NCBI RefSeq assembly: GCF_000687875.1
Contig: NZ_JHYG01000007.1
Span: forward strand, 176,500-240,499
From: Acidocella facilis ATCC 35904
GTDB lineage: Bacteria > Pseudomonadota > Alphaproteobacteria > Acetobacterales > Acetobacteraceae
Direction of reading: 5' to 3'
Length of the DNA: 64,000 bases
Shown: piece by piece, positions 35,800-44,636 of the stretch
Numbering within the stretch: position 1 is the stretch's first letter
Layout of the letters: each line of letters starts with the position of its first letter
Program-made: the position numbers and the translations under genes
The notes under the pieces: generated by a model
Seen by the model: only the letters and a program-made list of their open reading frames with translations
Database searches by the model: none
Told to the model about the DNA's origin: nothing

Positions 35800-35818
35800 G
35801 TAAATGATAATCATTATC
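35800..35818 (-). promoter_or_regulatory. Fur-box-like operator upstream of oprB
   Basis: The 19 bases match the classic Fur consensus at 17 of 19 positions and contain the palindrome TGATAATCATTATCA (35805-35819). The site is 62 bases before the oprB start, where a promoter would lie, and 36 bases past the end of the GNAT gene. The surrounding 60 bases are distinctly AT-rich. Binding of Fur, or of an Irr-type regulator, is inference. Confidence 0.65.
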
Positions 35819-35854
35819 AAGCGTCGGATATTTAAGATGATATACTATAACTTT

Positions 35855-36367
35855 CTATTTATGCGCCGGGACAAGAGGGGCGAGGCGCTGGAACATCACC
35901 AAGGCGTCGACATCGCCTGCGCTGGGGTGGTGAAAGGCGCCGGGCAGCCGGCCGATGGTGGCAAAGCCCATCTGCTCCCAGAGCCGTATGGCGCGGTGAT
36001 TGGTGCTGACCACGAGATTGAACTGCATGGCGCGAAACCCGGCGGCGCGGGCCTGTTCCAGCGAATGGGCGCACATGGCCCGGGCGATGCCGCGCCCGCC
36101 GGCCCAGCCCGCGCTGACATAGCCGCAATTGGCGACATGCGCGCCGCCGCCGGCCTGGTTGGCCTTCAGATAATAGGTGCCGGCGATCCGGCCTTCATAT
36201 TCGGCGACGAAGCAGTGTTTCTCCGGCGCCAGCCAATAGGCCAGGGCCTGCGCGCGCGACCAGTCGCGCGGCAGGGCGTAGGTCTCGCCGGCGGCGAGCA
36301 TGGGGGCGAGGATGTCCCAGATGGCGGGTGCATCCTCGGGCGCGGCGGGGCGGATGGACAGGCTCAT
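35855..36367 (-). CDS. GNAT family N-acetyltransferase
   Basis: The protein is 170 residues from MSLSIRPAAPEDAPAI. It has the GNAT acetyl-CoA-binding turn RGIARAMCAHSLEQARAAG (about residues 93-111) and LWEQMGFATIGRLPGAF at the end. The sequence resembles the phosphinothricin/amino-acid acetyltransferase-like subgroup by order of motifs, but the substrate is not known. An extension of the frame to 36595 overlaps the divergent glycosyltransferase and is a shadow. Confidence 0.87.
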   Translation of the reverse strand: MSLSIRPAAPEDAPAIWDILAPMLAAGETYALPRDWSRAQALAYWLAPEKHCFVAEYEGRIAGTYYLKANQAGGGAHVANCGYVSAGWAGGRGIARAMCAHSLEQARAAGFRAMQFNLVVSTNHRAIRLWEQMGFATIGRLPGAFHHPSAGDVDALVMFQRLAPLVPAHK

Positions 36368-36470
36368 GGCGGTGTCTTCACCTGAAATCCCCAGCTTGCC
36401 AAGACGATGCAGGCGGCTGGACGCCGGCACGGCGCTTGCGCATAAATCCTGGCGCAGACGGAGCGCCACA

Positions 36471-37427
36471 GTGACTAAAATCGTGTCCTTCACGCGGATA
36501 TTGAATGAGGACGATATCGTCGAGGCGTTCGTGCGCCACCATGCCGCGCATGTGGATGAGATGCTGTTTCTTGATAATGGCAGCACGGATCGCACGCTGG
36601 AGATCTTGCAGGAACTGCTGAAGGAAGGCTTTCCGCTGCGGGTGTTTCGCAGCCATGCGGTGAGTTTCGATGAAATCGCGGTGAATAGCTGGGGCTATCA
36701 GGCGGCGTCGCAGGTGCTGGGCGCGGATTGGGTGCTGTTTCTGGATGCGGATGAGTTCGTGGCCACACCGGCCAGCGCGCCGCTGGTGACGCTGCTGCCC
36801 GCCGATGCCCCGGTGCTGTGCCTGGAGCTGGTGAATTACGGCCAGGTCGGCGGCGAGGATGCGGCGGAGCTGGTGGTGCCCTGGCGGCTGCGCTGGCGCA
36901 TGGCCGCGCCCAGCCATGTCATCAAGGTCATCGCCCGGGCGAAAATTCCCGGCTTGGTGGCGGGGGCGGGGAATCATGGTGTGTTTCTGCAAGGCCAGGA
37001 GGTGGCGCCGGTGCCTTTGCCCGAAACCTGGCTGGCGCATTACCCGCGCCGCTCGGCCTGGCAGGCGATGCAGAAATGGGCGGCCGGGCGGATGAAGGCG
37101 CTGGCGGCTGGCGGCCAGGATGATTATTTCTCCCAGCATTATATCTCCCCCTATGAGACGCTGCGCGACAAGCCAGGTGAGCTGCTGCATAATCCCGGCT
37201 TCTTCGCGCAGGAATTCGACAAATCCCGGGCGGTCGAGGCGCCCCTGGCCTATCTCGGCGGCCCGCTCTCTTACACGACCCCGAGCGATCCCGGCCTGAA
37301 AGCGCTTTCCGCCTTCCTGCACATGACCGAGCAGCTGGCCCGCCAGCATGGAAAATTGCTGGATGAGTCGCGCGAGGCCCGTGCCCTGGTGGAGCACTGG
37401 AATGCGCGGCGCGAGTTTCTGTTCTGA
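36471..37427 (+). CDS. Glycosyltransferase family 2-like protein
   Basis: The protein is 318 residues from GTG at 36471, which follows GGAG eight bases upstream. The start VTKIVSFTRILNEDDIVEAF, then FLDNGSTDRT and VLFLDADEF (DxD, about residues 90-98) identify the GT-A fold, in the glycosyltransferase 2 / DUF2334-like group. The C-terminal half has no membrane segment. It may transfer a sugar in envelope or glycan synthesis. It lies between two non-related genes and is probably transcribed alone. Two other family 2 enzymes are at 59374 and 60427. Confidence 0.82.
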   Translation: MTKIVSFTRILNEDDIVEAFVRHHAAHVDEMLFLDNGSTDRTLEILQELLKEGFPLRVFRSHAVSFDEIAVNSWGYQAASQVLGADWVLFLDADEFVATPASAPLVTLLPADAPVLCLELVNYGQVGGEDAAELVVPWRLRWRMAAPSHVIKVIARAKIPGLVAGAGNHGVFLQGQEVAPVPLPETWLAHYPRRSAWQAMQKWAAGRMKALAAGGQDDYFSQHYISPYETLRDKPGELLHNPGFFAQEFDKSRAVEAPLAYLGGPLSYTTPSDPGLKALSAFLHMTEQLARQHGKLLDESREARALVEHWNARREFLF

Positions 37428-37438
37428 ACAGTAAACCG

Positions 37439-37466
37439 TTGAAATCCGCGCGCTTCGCGTTATCTG
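37439..37466 (+). promoter_or_regulatory. Possible promoter of infC
   Basis: TTGAAA (37439-37444), a 16-base spacer and TATCTG (37461-37466) lie about 97 bases before the infC ATA start, leaving a leader of about 90 bases. Confidence 0.4.
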
Positions 37467-37562
37467 AGCGATACAGGCCCCGGCCATGAGCGATAGCGCA
37501 TTGCTTTTCGTCACAAATTGGGCTTATGCCGGTTCCCAGCAATCGAAACAGGAGACTTTCCT

Positions 37563-38102
37563 ATAGCCAGACCGCCAGCGCCACCCACCCCTCCCTCACG
37601 CGAGGGCCCCCGGGTTAACGAAGAAATCAGAATCCCGCAGGTTCGTCTGATCGACCAGGATGGTGAAATGATCGGCGTGATCAGCACCCGTGACGCCATC
37701 GCGCGTGCTTACGCCGTGGGCCTCGACCTGGTCGAGATCAGCCCGAACGCGGAGCCGCCCGTCGCCAAGATCCTCGATTACGGCAAGTTCAAATATGAAC
37801 AGCAGAAGAAGCGTAATGAGGCGCGCAAGAAGCAGAAGGTCGTCGAGATCAAGGAGGTGAAGGTTCGCCCCAATATCGACGATAATGACTACATGGTGAA
37901 GCTGAACGCGATGAAGCGTTTCATCGGCGAAGGCGACAAGGTGAAGGTCACTCTGCGCTTCCGCGGCCGCGAGATGGCCCACCAGGAGCTGGGCGTGAAA
38001 GTGCTGGAGCGCATCCGTGGCGACATGGAGGTGGAAACCAAGGTCGAGCAGATGCCGAAGCTGGAAATGCGCCAGATGGTGATGGTGCTGGCGCCGAAAT
38101 AA
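37563..38102 (+). CDS. infC: Translation initiation factor IF-3
   Basis: The protein is 179 residues if it starts at ATA 37563, coding for [15 protein letters not shown] after the initiator. AGGAG lies eight bases before this codon, while the only standard in-frame start upstream is a TTG at 37518 without an upstream ribosome site. Infrequent starts (ATT/ATA) are typical of infC, because IF-3 represses its own synthesis by rejecting them. IF-3 marks are [39 protein letters not shown] and [16 protein letters not shown]. It prevents premature 50S joining. rpmI and rplT, usually next, are absent; a terminator follows instead. Confidence 0.9.
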   Translation: MARPPAPPTPPSREGPRVNEEIRIPQVRLIDQDGEMIGVISTRDAIARAYAVGLDLVEISPNAEPPVAKILDYGKFKYEQQKKRNEARKKQKVVEIKEVKVRPNIDDNDYMVKLNAMKRFIGEGDKVKVTLRFRGREMAHQELGVKVLERIRGDMEVETKVEQMPKLEMRQMVMVLAPK

Positions 38103-38125
38103 AAGCGCCTGCCGTCACTTCATGA

Positions 38126-38153
38126 AAAAAGCCCGGCTTGTGCCGGGCTTTTT
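38126..38153. terminator. Bidirectional terminator after infC
   Basis: The stem AAAAAGCCCGGC/GCCGGGCTTTTT has a four-base TTGT loop and a following T-run, 23 bases after the infC stop. The DUF4167 gene ends on the other strand 24 bases beyond it, so one hairpin may serve both genes. Confidence 0.9.
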
Positions 38154-38177
38154 ATTTGGGAATTGAGGCGGCGGAGA

Positions 38178-39050
38178 TTATTCCGCCGCCGGTTCGGTGG
38201 CTTTGGCGCGCGGCGGGCGGCCACGGCGCTTCGGCGCCGGTTTGGCCTCAGGCTCGGTCAAGGTGAGTTCCGGGGCGTTGGCGGGCGGGGCATCGGCGAC
38301 GATGGGAATCGCGCGCGGCTCCGGCTGCTCCTGCCTCACCTCGGGCTGCGCGCCGATGCCGGCTGGCTCCTGCTGGGCGGCGCGCAGTTCAGCTTCCAGG
38401 GCGGAGCTGATATCGATCGGCGTATCAGCGATCGGCGCGGCCGGGCGATAGGGGCGCTCGGGGCGGTCCTGGCGGTTTTCGTGGCGATTTTCCTGGCGGT
38501 TGTCGCGGGGCTGGAAATCCGGACGGTTGCGCGGCTCGAAGCGGCGCTCCTGGCGGTTATCACGATTGTCCCGGTTATCACGATTTTCGCGATTATCCCG
38601 GAATTCCCGCGGCTCGCGATTGTCCCGGTTTTCACGGGGCTCGCGCGGCTCATTGCGGTATTCACGCGGGGCCTGGCCTTCGCCCTCGCCCTGATACTCG
38701 CTTTGATTGCCGTTCTGATAGCGCGGCTCGCCATTATTCTGCTGCCCGCCCTGGCCCGGGGGCGGCAGGCCCTGGGCGGCGTTGATGGCGCTGACGATAC
38801 GGAAATAATGCTCGGCGTGCTGGTAATATCCCTCGCTCAACACCCGGTCGGCGGAGGAGGCGGCATCGCGGGCCAGCTGCGTATATTTGTCATAAAGCTG
38901 CTGAGCGGTGCCGCGCACCCGCATTTCCGGGCCGGAGCTGTCGAACACATGATTACGGTTGAGCGGAATACCATTCTGCTGGTTGCGAAACCCGCCGCCG
39001 CCGCCGCCACCGGAACGGTGGTTGCGTCCACGCATGCGCTTCATATTCAT
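38178..39050 (-). CDS. DUF4167 domain-containing protein
   Basis: The protein is 290 residues from MNMKRMRGRNHRS. The first 100 residues are the DUF4167 domain: an Arg-rich start, a glycine run, VFDSSGPEMRVRGTAQQLYDKYTQLARDA and SEGYYQHAEHYFRIVSAI. The rest is low-complexity and highly charged, with tandem DNRENRDNR-type repeats, then a Pro/Glu/Ala tail ending KRRGRPPRAKATE, an AT-hook-like motif. The family is alphaproteobacterial, lies next to prmC-prfA as here, and has no known function; nucleic-acid binding is plausible. The frame extends further upstream, but the two methionines at 39050 and 39044 fit the family start. Confidence 0.85.
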   Translation of the reverse strand: MNMKRMRGRNHRSGGGGGGGFRNQQNGIPLNRNHVFDSSGPEMRVRGTAQQLYDKYTQLARDAASSADRVLSEGYYQHAEHYFRIVSAINAAQGLPPPGQGGQQNNGEPRYQNGNQSEYQGEGEGQAPREYRNEPREPRENRDNREPREFRDNRENRDNRDNRDNRQERRFEPRNRPDFQPRDNRQENRHENRQDRPERPYRPAAPIADTPIDISSALEAELRAAQQEPAGIGAQPEVRQEQPEPRAIPIVADAPPANAPELTLTEPEAKPAPKRRGRPPRAKATEPAAE

Positions 39051-39199
39051 CGGCTCGTGTCTATCCTCGTCTGCTGGCTTGCGCGGTGCGGCATATACAT
39101 GCAACGCCCTTTTTGGCGCCGGTTTCATGCCCGGCGACTCGTGGACAAAACAGCCCGCGCCGCCCGTGCTTAGCGGTAAAAATTCATTCTGCCAATCGC

Positions 39200-40024
39200 T
39201 TATTTGCAGAATTTGAGGCTGATGGCGCGCTCTATGCCGGAAATATCGCGGCGCAGCACGGTCTCGAAACCGGCCTGGCGTGCCAACTCCTCCACCATAT
39301 GCGCCTGGCCGATGCCAAGTTCAAGCACCGCCTGCCCATCTTGGGTGAGCAGGCGGGGCAGATCGGCGATGATGGCGCGATAGGCGATGAGGCCATCGGC
39401 GCCGCCATCCAGGGCGGTGGCGGGCTCATAGGCGCGCACATCCGGCATCAGCCCGGCCAGATCCCCGGTTTCGATATAAGGCGGGTTGGAGAGCACCAGA
39501 TCGAAGCGCTGCGAAATCGCATCGGCCCAGCTGCCGGCGAGAAAGGCGCTGCGCGCCGCCAGACCCAGGCGCTGAGCGTTGGCGCGGGCGAGGGTGGCGG
39601 CGTTCGGGTTGAGGTCGACCCCGACACCGAAGGCCTCCGGCAGCTCATGCAAGGCGGACAGCAGCAGGCAGCCCGTGCCGGTGCCCAGATCCAGAATGCG
39701 CGCCGGGCGCTGGCCGGAGGCGAGCACCGCCTCGATCAGCGTTTCGGTGTCCGGGCGGGGAATGAGGGTGGCGGGGGTGGTGAGGAAATCCAGCCCCCAG
39801 AATTCCTTATGGCCGGTGATATAGGCCAGCGGCTCACGCGCGGCGCGGCGGGCGAGGGCGGCCTGATAGGCGGCCGGGTCGACCGCGTCGCGCGCCAGCA
39901 GCCCGGCGGAATTGGTGCCCAGGCAGCCGGCGAGCAACGCCCGGGCCTCGCGGCGGGGCGCCTCCAGCCCGGCCTGGCGCAAGGCCTCGGTGATTTCGGC
40001 CAGGGCCTGGGCGGTGGGGATCAT
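39200..40024 (-). CDS. prmC: Peptide chain release factor N5-glutamine methyltransferase PrmC
   Basis: The 274-residue protein has the SAM-binding motif ILDLGTGTGCLLLSAL (about residues 114-129) and the catalytic NPPY in LVLSNPPYIETGDL. It methylates the GGQ glutamine of RF1 and RF2, which improves translation termination. It lies seven bases after the prfA gene it modifies, so they are one transcript. Both genes are in their usual alphaproteobacterial order, followed by DUF4167. Confidence 0.96.
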   Translation of the reverse strand: MIPTAQALAEITEALRQAGLEAPRREARALLAGCLGTNSAGLLARDAVDPAAYQAALARRAAREPLAYITGHKEFWGLDFLTTPATLIPRPDTETLIEAVLASGQRPARILDLGTGTGCLLLSALHELPEAFGVGVDLNPNAATLARANAQRLGLAARSAFLAGSWADAISQRFDLVLSNPPYIETGDLAGLMPDVRAYEPATALDGGADGLIAYRAIIADLPRLLTQDGQAVLELGIGQAHMVEELARQAGFETVLRRDISGIERAISLKFCK

Positions 40025-40031
40025 TCAGTTT

Positions 40032-41093
40032 TCACTCTTGGGCGGCCAGCCTTGCCGCCTGGTCCTCGGCGATCAGCGCCTCGATGATGTCATCGAACTC
40101 GCCCAGCATCACCCGGTCGATTTTATGCAAAGTGAGGTTGATGCGATGGTCGGTGACGCGGCCTTGCGGAAAGTTGTAGGTGCGGATGCGCTCGGAGCGG
40201 TCCCCGGTGCCGACCTGGCCCTTGCGGTCGGCCGCACGGGTGGCGCTGAGCGCGGCGCGCTGCTGCTCATAGATGCGCGAGCGCAGGATTTTCATCGCCT
40301 TGGCGCGGTTCTTGTGCTGGCTGCGCTCCTCCTGCATCGCCACCACGGTGCCGGTGGGGATGTGGGTGATGCGCACGGCGGATTCGGTTTTATTCACGTG
40401 CTGGCCACCGGCACCGGAGGCGCGATAGACATCGATGCGCAGATCTGCCTCGTTGATATCGACATCCACCTCCTCGGCTTCCGGCATCACCGCGACGGTG
40501 ATGGTGGAGGTGTGGATGCGGCCTTGGGTTTCCGTGGTCGGCACGCGCTGCACGCGGTGCACGCCGGATTCGAATTTCAGCCGGGCGAAGACGGATTTGC
40601 CGGTAATTTCGGCCATCGCGCCTTTCACGCCGCCCAGCTCGTTTTCATCATATTCCAGCACCTCGAAGCGCCAGCCCTGGGAGGCCGCGTATTTCTGGTA
40701 GGCGGAAAACAGCTCGGCGGCGAACAGCCCGGCCTCGTCGCCGCCGGCGGCGGGGCGGATTTCCAGGATGCCGGAGCGGGCATCGGCCTCATCCTTCGGC
40801 AGCAGGGCCAGGCGCACCGCCATTTCCAGCTCGGGGATCTGGGCTTTCAGTGTGTGCAGCTCGGCCTCGGCCAGCTCTTTCATATCCGGGTCGGCGAGCA
40901 GGGCCTCTGCCTCGCGCCGCTGCTTTTCGGCCTCGCGCAAGGCGAGCACCTGTTCCTCGACGGGCCCGAGTTCCGCCAGCTCCTTGGAGGCTTTCACGAA
41001 TTCCTCGCCGGCCAGCGTGCCAGAGAGCATGAAGCGCAGCTCCTCGGCGCGGGCCAGGATGCGGTCGAGCTTGCTGTCCAGCGCGTCGCTCAT
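40032..41093 (-). CDS. prfA: Peptide chain release factor 1
   Basis: The 353-residue protein has the codon-reading tripeptide PTT (P185-T187, the PxT motif of RF1) and the catalytic GGQ at residues 229-231 ([12 protein letters not shown]). It recognises UAA and UAG and triggers peptide release. Length and motifs are standard. The start overlaps the hisS stop by four bases (ATGA). prmC follows seven bases later. Confidence 0.97.
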   Translation of the reverse strand: MSDALDSKLDRILARAEELRFMLSGTLAGEEFVKASKELAELGPVEEQVLALREAEKQRREAEALLADPDMKELAEAELHTLKAQIPELEMAVRLALLPKDEADARSGILEIRPAAGGDEAGLFAAELFSAYQKYAASQGWRFEVLEYDENELGGVKGAMAEITGKSVFARLKFESGVHRVQRVPTTETQGRIHTSTITVAVMPEAEEVDVDINEADLRIDVYRASGAGGQHVNKTESAVRITHIPTGTVVAMQEERSQHKNRAKAMKILRSRIYEQQRAALSATRAADRKGQVGTGDRSERIRTYNFPQGRVTDHRINLTLHKIDRVMLGEFDDIIEALIAEDQAARLAAQE

Positions 41094-42319
41094 CCGCGCA
41101 GGCGCTCGATCAGGGTGGCGGGGGCGACGTCGTCCTGGCTGCCGTCGGTGAGGTTTTTCAGCTTGATCTCGGCGCCGACCAGCACCGCGTAAGCCGCGCC
41201 GGATTTATTGGCGCGCTCCAGGCGCTTTTTGGCATTGCCGGAATAGCCGATCTCGGCGGCGATGTTGGCCGCGCGCAATGTGTTGAGAATGTCCAAGGCC
41301 GGGGCTTCGGACTCGCCGCCCATCGGGATGATGATGACCGGTTGCGCGGCGGCTTGCGGGGGCTCGATCAGCATCGAGAGGCGCTCGATGCCCGCGCCCC
41401 AGCCGATGCCCGGCACGTTGGGGCCGCCCATCTGCTCGACGAGGCCATCATAACGCCCGCCGGCCATCACCGTGCCTTGCGCGCCCAAAGCGGTGGTGAC
41501 GAATTCGAAGGCGGTGTGGTTGTAATAATCCAGCCCGCGGACGATGCGCGGATTTTCCGCGAACGGCACGCCGAAGGCGGCGAGGCTGGATTTCAGGCCG
41601 TTATAGAAATTTGCAGCCTCTTCGGTGAGATGGTCGTAGATCAGCGGGGCGTTTTCAACCAGCGCCTTGTCGCCTTCATCCTTGGAATCCAGGATGCGCA
41701 GCGGGTTTTTCTCCAGGCGCAGCTTGCTGTCTTCAGAGAGCTTGTCCGCATGCGCGGAGAAATGCGCGACCAAAGCGGCGCGGTAGGCCTCCCGGCTGGC
41801 GGCATCCCCCAGCGTGTTGATGTTGAGCACAACATCTTTCGCCACACCCAGCTCGTTCAGAATCCGCCAGCCGGCGGCGATGACTTCCGCATCGGCGAGC
41901 GGCGAGGCCGCACCCAGCAGCTCGATGCCGATCTGGTGGAATTGCCGGTAGCGGCCCTTCTGCGGGCGCTCATAGCGAAACATCGGCCCGGCATAAAAGA
42001 CTTTCTGCGGCAATGTCTGGGTGAGGCCGCCGGTGATCAAGGCGCGGCAGATGCCCGCCGTGCCTTCCGGGCGCAATGTTACGGAATCACCACCGCGATC
42101 CTCGAACGTATACATTTCCTTGGTGACGACATCCGAGGTTTCGCCCAGCGTGCGGGAAAACACTTTGGTATCCTCGAAGATCGGCGTCTGCCATTCGGAG
42201 AAGCCGAACAGCCGGGTGACGCGCCTGGCGGTTTCGATGACATGGAAATGCCGCGCCGCATCCTCGCCGATCAGATCCTTGGTGCCGCGCACCGGCTGCA
42301 AAAGAGTCGCCATCTTCAT
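41090..42319 (-). CDS. hisS: Histidine--tRNA ligase
   Basis: The 409-residue class II synthetase shows the HisRS motif 2 region [24 protein letters not shown], then [13 protein letters not shown] and motif 3 [15 protein letters not shown]. The alternative start [10 protein letters not shown] is six bases downstream. It charges tRNA-His. A strong terminator (42339-42361) precedes it, so its transcript either starts in this short gap or depends on read-through from ispG. prfA follows with an ATGA overlap. Confidence 0.96.
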   Translation of the reverse strand: MKMATLLQPVRGTKDLIGEDAARHFHVIETARRVTRLFGFSEWQTPIFEDTKVFSRTLGETSDVVTKEMYTFEDRGGDSVTLRPEGTAGICRALITGGLTQTLPQKVFYAGPMFRYERPQKGRYRQFHQIGIELLGAASPLADAEVIAAGWRILNELGVAKDVVLNINTLGDAASREAYRAALVAHFSAHADKLSEDSKLRLEKNPLRILDSKDEGDKALVENAPLIYDHLTEEAANFYNGLKSSLAAFGVPFAENPRIVRGLDYYNHTAFEFVTTALGAQGTVMAGGRYDGLVEQMGGPNVPGIGWGAGIERLSMLIEPPQAAAQPVIIIPMGGESEAPALDILNTLRAANIAAEIGYSGNAKKRLERANKSGAAYAVLVGAEIKLKNLTDGSQDDVAPATLIERLRG

Positions 42320-42338
42320 CCATCCATCAAATACAAAA

Positions 42339-42361
42339 CGCCGGGGTGCTGCACCCCGGCG
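42339..42361 (-). terminator. Terminator between ispG and hisS
   Basis: The perfect 11-bp inverted repeat CGCCGGGGTGC/GCACCCCGGCG is followed on the minus strand by TTTTGT. It lies 25 bases after the ispG stop and only 20 bases before the hisS ATG. Confidence 0.8.
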
Positions 42362-42385
42362 GTCTCAAACTCGCAAGTTTCGCTG

Positions 42386-43510
42386 CTATTCAGCCGGGAT
42401 CAGCGCGGCCTTCTTCGCGGCCTCGATCTGCTCGGCCTTCTTTTCCACCAGCTCGACCAGATGCTCGACCATCGCCTCGTCGGAGACGGTATGGTCGGTC
42501 TTGCCGTTGGCATAGACCATGTGCCGGCCACCGCCGCCGCCGGTCAGGCCGAGATCGGTCATCAGCGCCTCACCGGGGCCATTGACCACGCAGCCGATGA
42601 TCGAGAGGGTGATCGGGGTTTCGATATGGGCCAGGCGCTCTTCCAGCGTCTCGACGGTCTTGATGACGTTGAAGCCCTGACGCGCGCAGGAGGGGCAGGA
42701 GATGACGCGCACGCCGCGATGGCGAATGCCCAGCGATTTCAGAATGTCCCAGCCCACCAGCACCTCTTCCTCCGGTTCGGCGGAGAGCGAGACGCGCATG
42801 GTATCGCCAATGCCGGCCCAGAGCAGCGAGCCCAGACCGATGGAGGATTTCACCGTGCCGGCGCGTTTGCCGCCGGCTTCGGTGATGCCGATATGCAGCG
42901 GGTGGTCGCATTGCTCGGCCAGCTGCTGATAGGCGGCGACGGCCATGAACACGTCCGAGGCCTTCACCGAGATCTTGAATTCGTGGAAATCATGATCCTG
43001 CAGGATCTTGGCGTGTTCCAGGGCGGATTCGACCAGCGCGTCCGGGTTGGGCTCGCCGTATTTCTCCAGCAGATGCTTCTCCAGCGAGCCGGCATTCACA
43101 CCGATGCGCATCGAGCAGCCATGGTCGCGGGCGGCCTTGATGACCTCCTTCACCCGCTCCGGCGAGCCGATATTGCCCGGATTGATGCGCAGGCAGGCAG
43201 CGCCATTCTGGGCGGCCTCGATGCCGCGCTTATAGTGGAAATGAATGTCGGCGACGATCGGCACATTCACCCGCTTGACGATGTGCTTGAGCGCCGCCGA
43301 GCTTTCCTCATCCGGGCAGGAGACGCGGACAATGTCCACGCCGGCCTTCTCGGCGCGCAAAATCTGCGCGACGGTGGCCTCGACATCATGGGTGAGGGTG
43401 TTGGTCATGGTCTGCACCGAAATCGGCGCATCGCCGCCCACCTTCACATTGCCGACGCTGATCTGCCGGGATTTGCGGCGGTCGATCTGCTGATATTCGC
43501 GGTAGTTCAT
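42386..43510 (-). CDS. ispG: 4-hydroxy-3-methylbut-2-en-1-yl diphosphate synthase (IspG/GcpE)
   Basis: The 374-residue protein has the family N-terminus ([26 protein letters not shown]) and the C-terminal [4Fe-4S] ligands in [12 protein letters not shown] and [12 protein letters not shown]. It makes HMBPP from MEcPP in the non-mevalonate isoprenoid pathway with electrons from flavodoxin or ferredoxin. The start is 11 bases after the RodZ-like gene's stop. A terminator follows. The protein is full length and normal. Confidence 0.96.
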   Translation of the reverse strand: MNYREYQQIDRRKSRQISVGNVKVGGDAPISVQTMTNTLTHDVEATVAQILRAEKAGVDIVRVSCPDEESSAALKHIVKRVNVPIVADIHFHYKRGIEAAQNGAACLRINPGNIGSPERVKEVIKAARDHGCSMRIGVNAGSLEKHLLEKYGEPNPDALVESALEHAKILQDHDFHEFKISVKASDVFMAVAAYQQLAEQCDHPLHIGITEAGGKRAGTVKSSIGLGSLLWAGIGDTMRVSLSAEPEEEVLVGWDILKSLGIRHRGVRVISCPSCARQGFNVIKTVETLEERLAHIETPITLSIIGCVVNGPGEALMTDLGLTGGGGGRHMVYANGKTDHTVSDEAMVEHLVELVEKKAEQIEAAKKAALIPAE

Positions 43511-43520
43511 GAGGGTTCCT

Positions 43521-44609
43521 CTATTGGGCCGCGCTGGAAGCGGGGCTGGTCCCGGCGGAGGCCGGGGCGGATGCGCTGCCCGAAGCGGGCGGGGTCAGCT
43601 GGTAGCCATGCAGCACCACACCCGGGGCGCCGAGCGGCTGGCCGGCCTGGCCGTTGGTGGTGAGCAGGGTGCCGCCGGCATTGCCGGTGGTCATTTTCAG
43701 GCCGGGCATGTCCGGCACCGGCCAGCTTTCGCCGGGGTGCAGGACTTTGCTGAACAATATGTTGCCGGCCGGATCGGTGACCTGCACCCAGGCATCCTGG
43801 GTGGCGGTGATCTCGGTGCCCTGGGTCGCGGCGGTGGGTGCCGCGCCATTGGCCGGGGTGGTCGCGGTGGGGGCGGTCGTGGCGGGGGCGGATGCGCTGG
43901 CCGCCGGGCTGGACGGGGCCGTTACGCTCTGTTCCGCCGGGGCTTGCCCAGCGGGAGCCTGCCCGGCGGGGGCCTGCCCGGCCGGAGCCTGCGCCGCCGG
44001 GCTGGACGGCGCGGCGGGGGCATTGGTCGGCCTGGTGCTGGCTGCCGGCTGGGAGGGCGTGGCCGGGCCTGGGGGGCTCGCAACCGGCGCCGTGGCCGGC
44101 GGCGGGGTGACTTTCGGAGGCGTCGCCAGCGGCTGCAGCTCGGCCGGGACATGGGTGACGCTCTGGTCCAGCTGGCGCTGCTGCTCGGTATGGCGATACC
44201 AGAGCCCGTAGCCGGCGACGACCAGCACGATGCCGATCAGCACGATCGCGCCTTTCGGCACGCCGCGATCCGGCACCGGGGCGAGGAACTGGATTTCCGC
44301 TTTCTCCGCCTGGCCGAGCTGCCCGGCATCGCGGAAGCGGCGCAGGATCTCCTCGCCATCCAGCCCCAAAGCCTGGGCATAGGTGCGCACGAAGCCGGTG
44401 CGATAGGCGGTGCCGGGCAAGGAGGAGAGATCCCCCGCCTCGATCGCCACCAGAAATTCCGGGCGGATGCGCAGGCCCTCGGCCACATCCGGCAATTGCC
44501 AGCCCAGCCGCTCGCGCACTTCGCGCAGGCCCGCACCGACGCGCGCGCCGGAATAGGTGGCTTCAGGCTCCATGGTGTCGGGTCCGGTCATATGGTCTGG
44601 CATATCCAT
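43521..44609 (-). CDS. RodZ-like helix-turn-helix membrane protein
   Basis: The 362-residue protein has an HTH_25 domain ([23 protein letters not shown] at about residues 24-46, then [21 protein letters not shown]), one membrane helix at about 118-136 ([18 protein letters not shown]), a long Pro/Ala-rich linker with (APAGQ) tandem units, and a periplasmic DUF4115-like domain near the end ([14 protein letters not shown]). RodZ couples the MreB cytoskeleton to cell-wall synthesis. This order of domains is that of RodZ; the short family name is used with caution because the linker is unusually long. ispG follows 11 bases later. Confidence 0.85.
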   Translation of the reverse strand: MDMPDHMTGPDTMEPEATYSGARVGAGLREVRERLGWQLPDVAEGLRIRPEFLVAIEAGDLSSLPGTAYRTGFVRTYAQALGLDGEEILRRFRDAGQLGQAEKAEIQFLAPVPDRGVPKGAIVLIGIVLVVAGYGLWYRHTEQQRQLDQSVTHVPAELQPLATPPKVTPPPATAPVASPPGPATPSQPAASTRPTNAPAAPSSPAAQAPAGQAPAGQAPAGQAPAEQSVTAPSSPAASASAPATTAPTATTPANGAAPTAATQGTEITATQDAWVQVTDPAGNILFSKVLHPGESWPVPDMPGLKMTTGNAGGTLLTTNGQAGQPLGAPGVVLHGYQLTPPASGSASAPASAGTSPASSAAQ

Positions 44610-44636
44610 GTCTTTTAACCCGGAATCGGATATCCC

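Noticed and set aside
43838..44110. Proline/arginine-rich frame opposite the RodZ-like linker
   Set aside because: It is an antisense reading of a GC-rich Ala/Pro repeat, without a start context.
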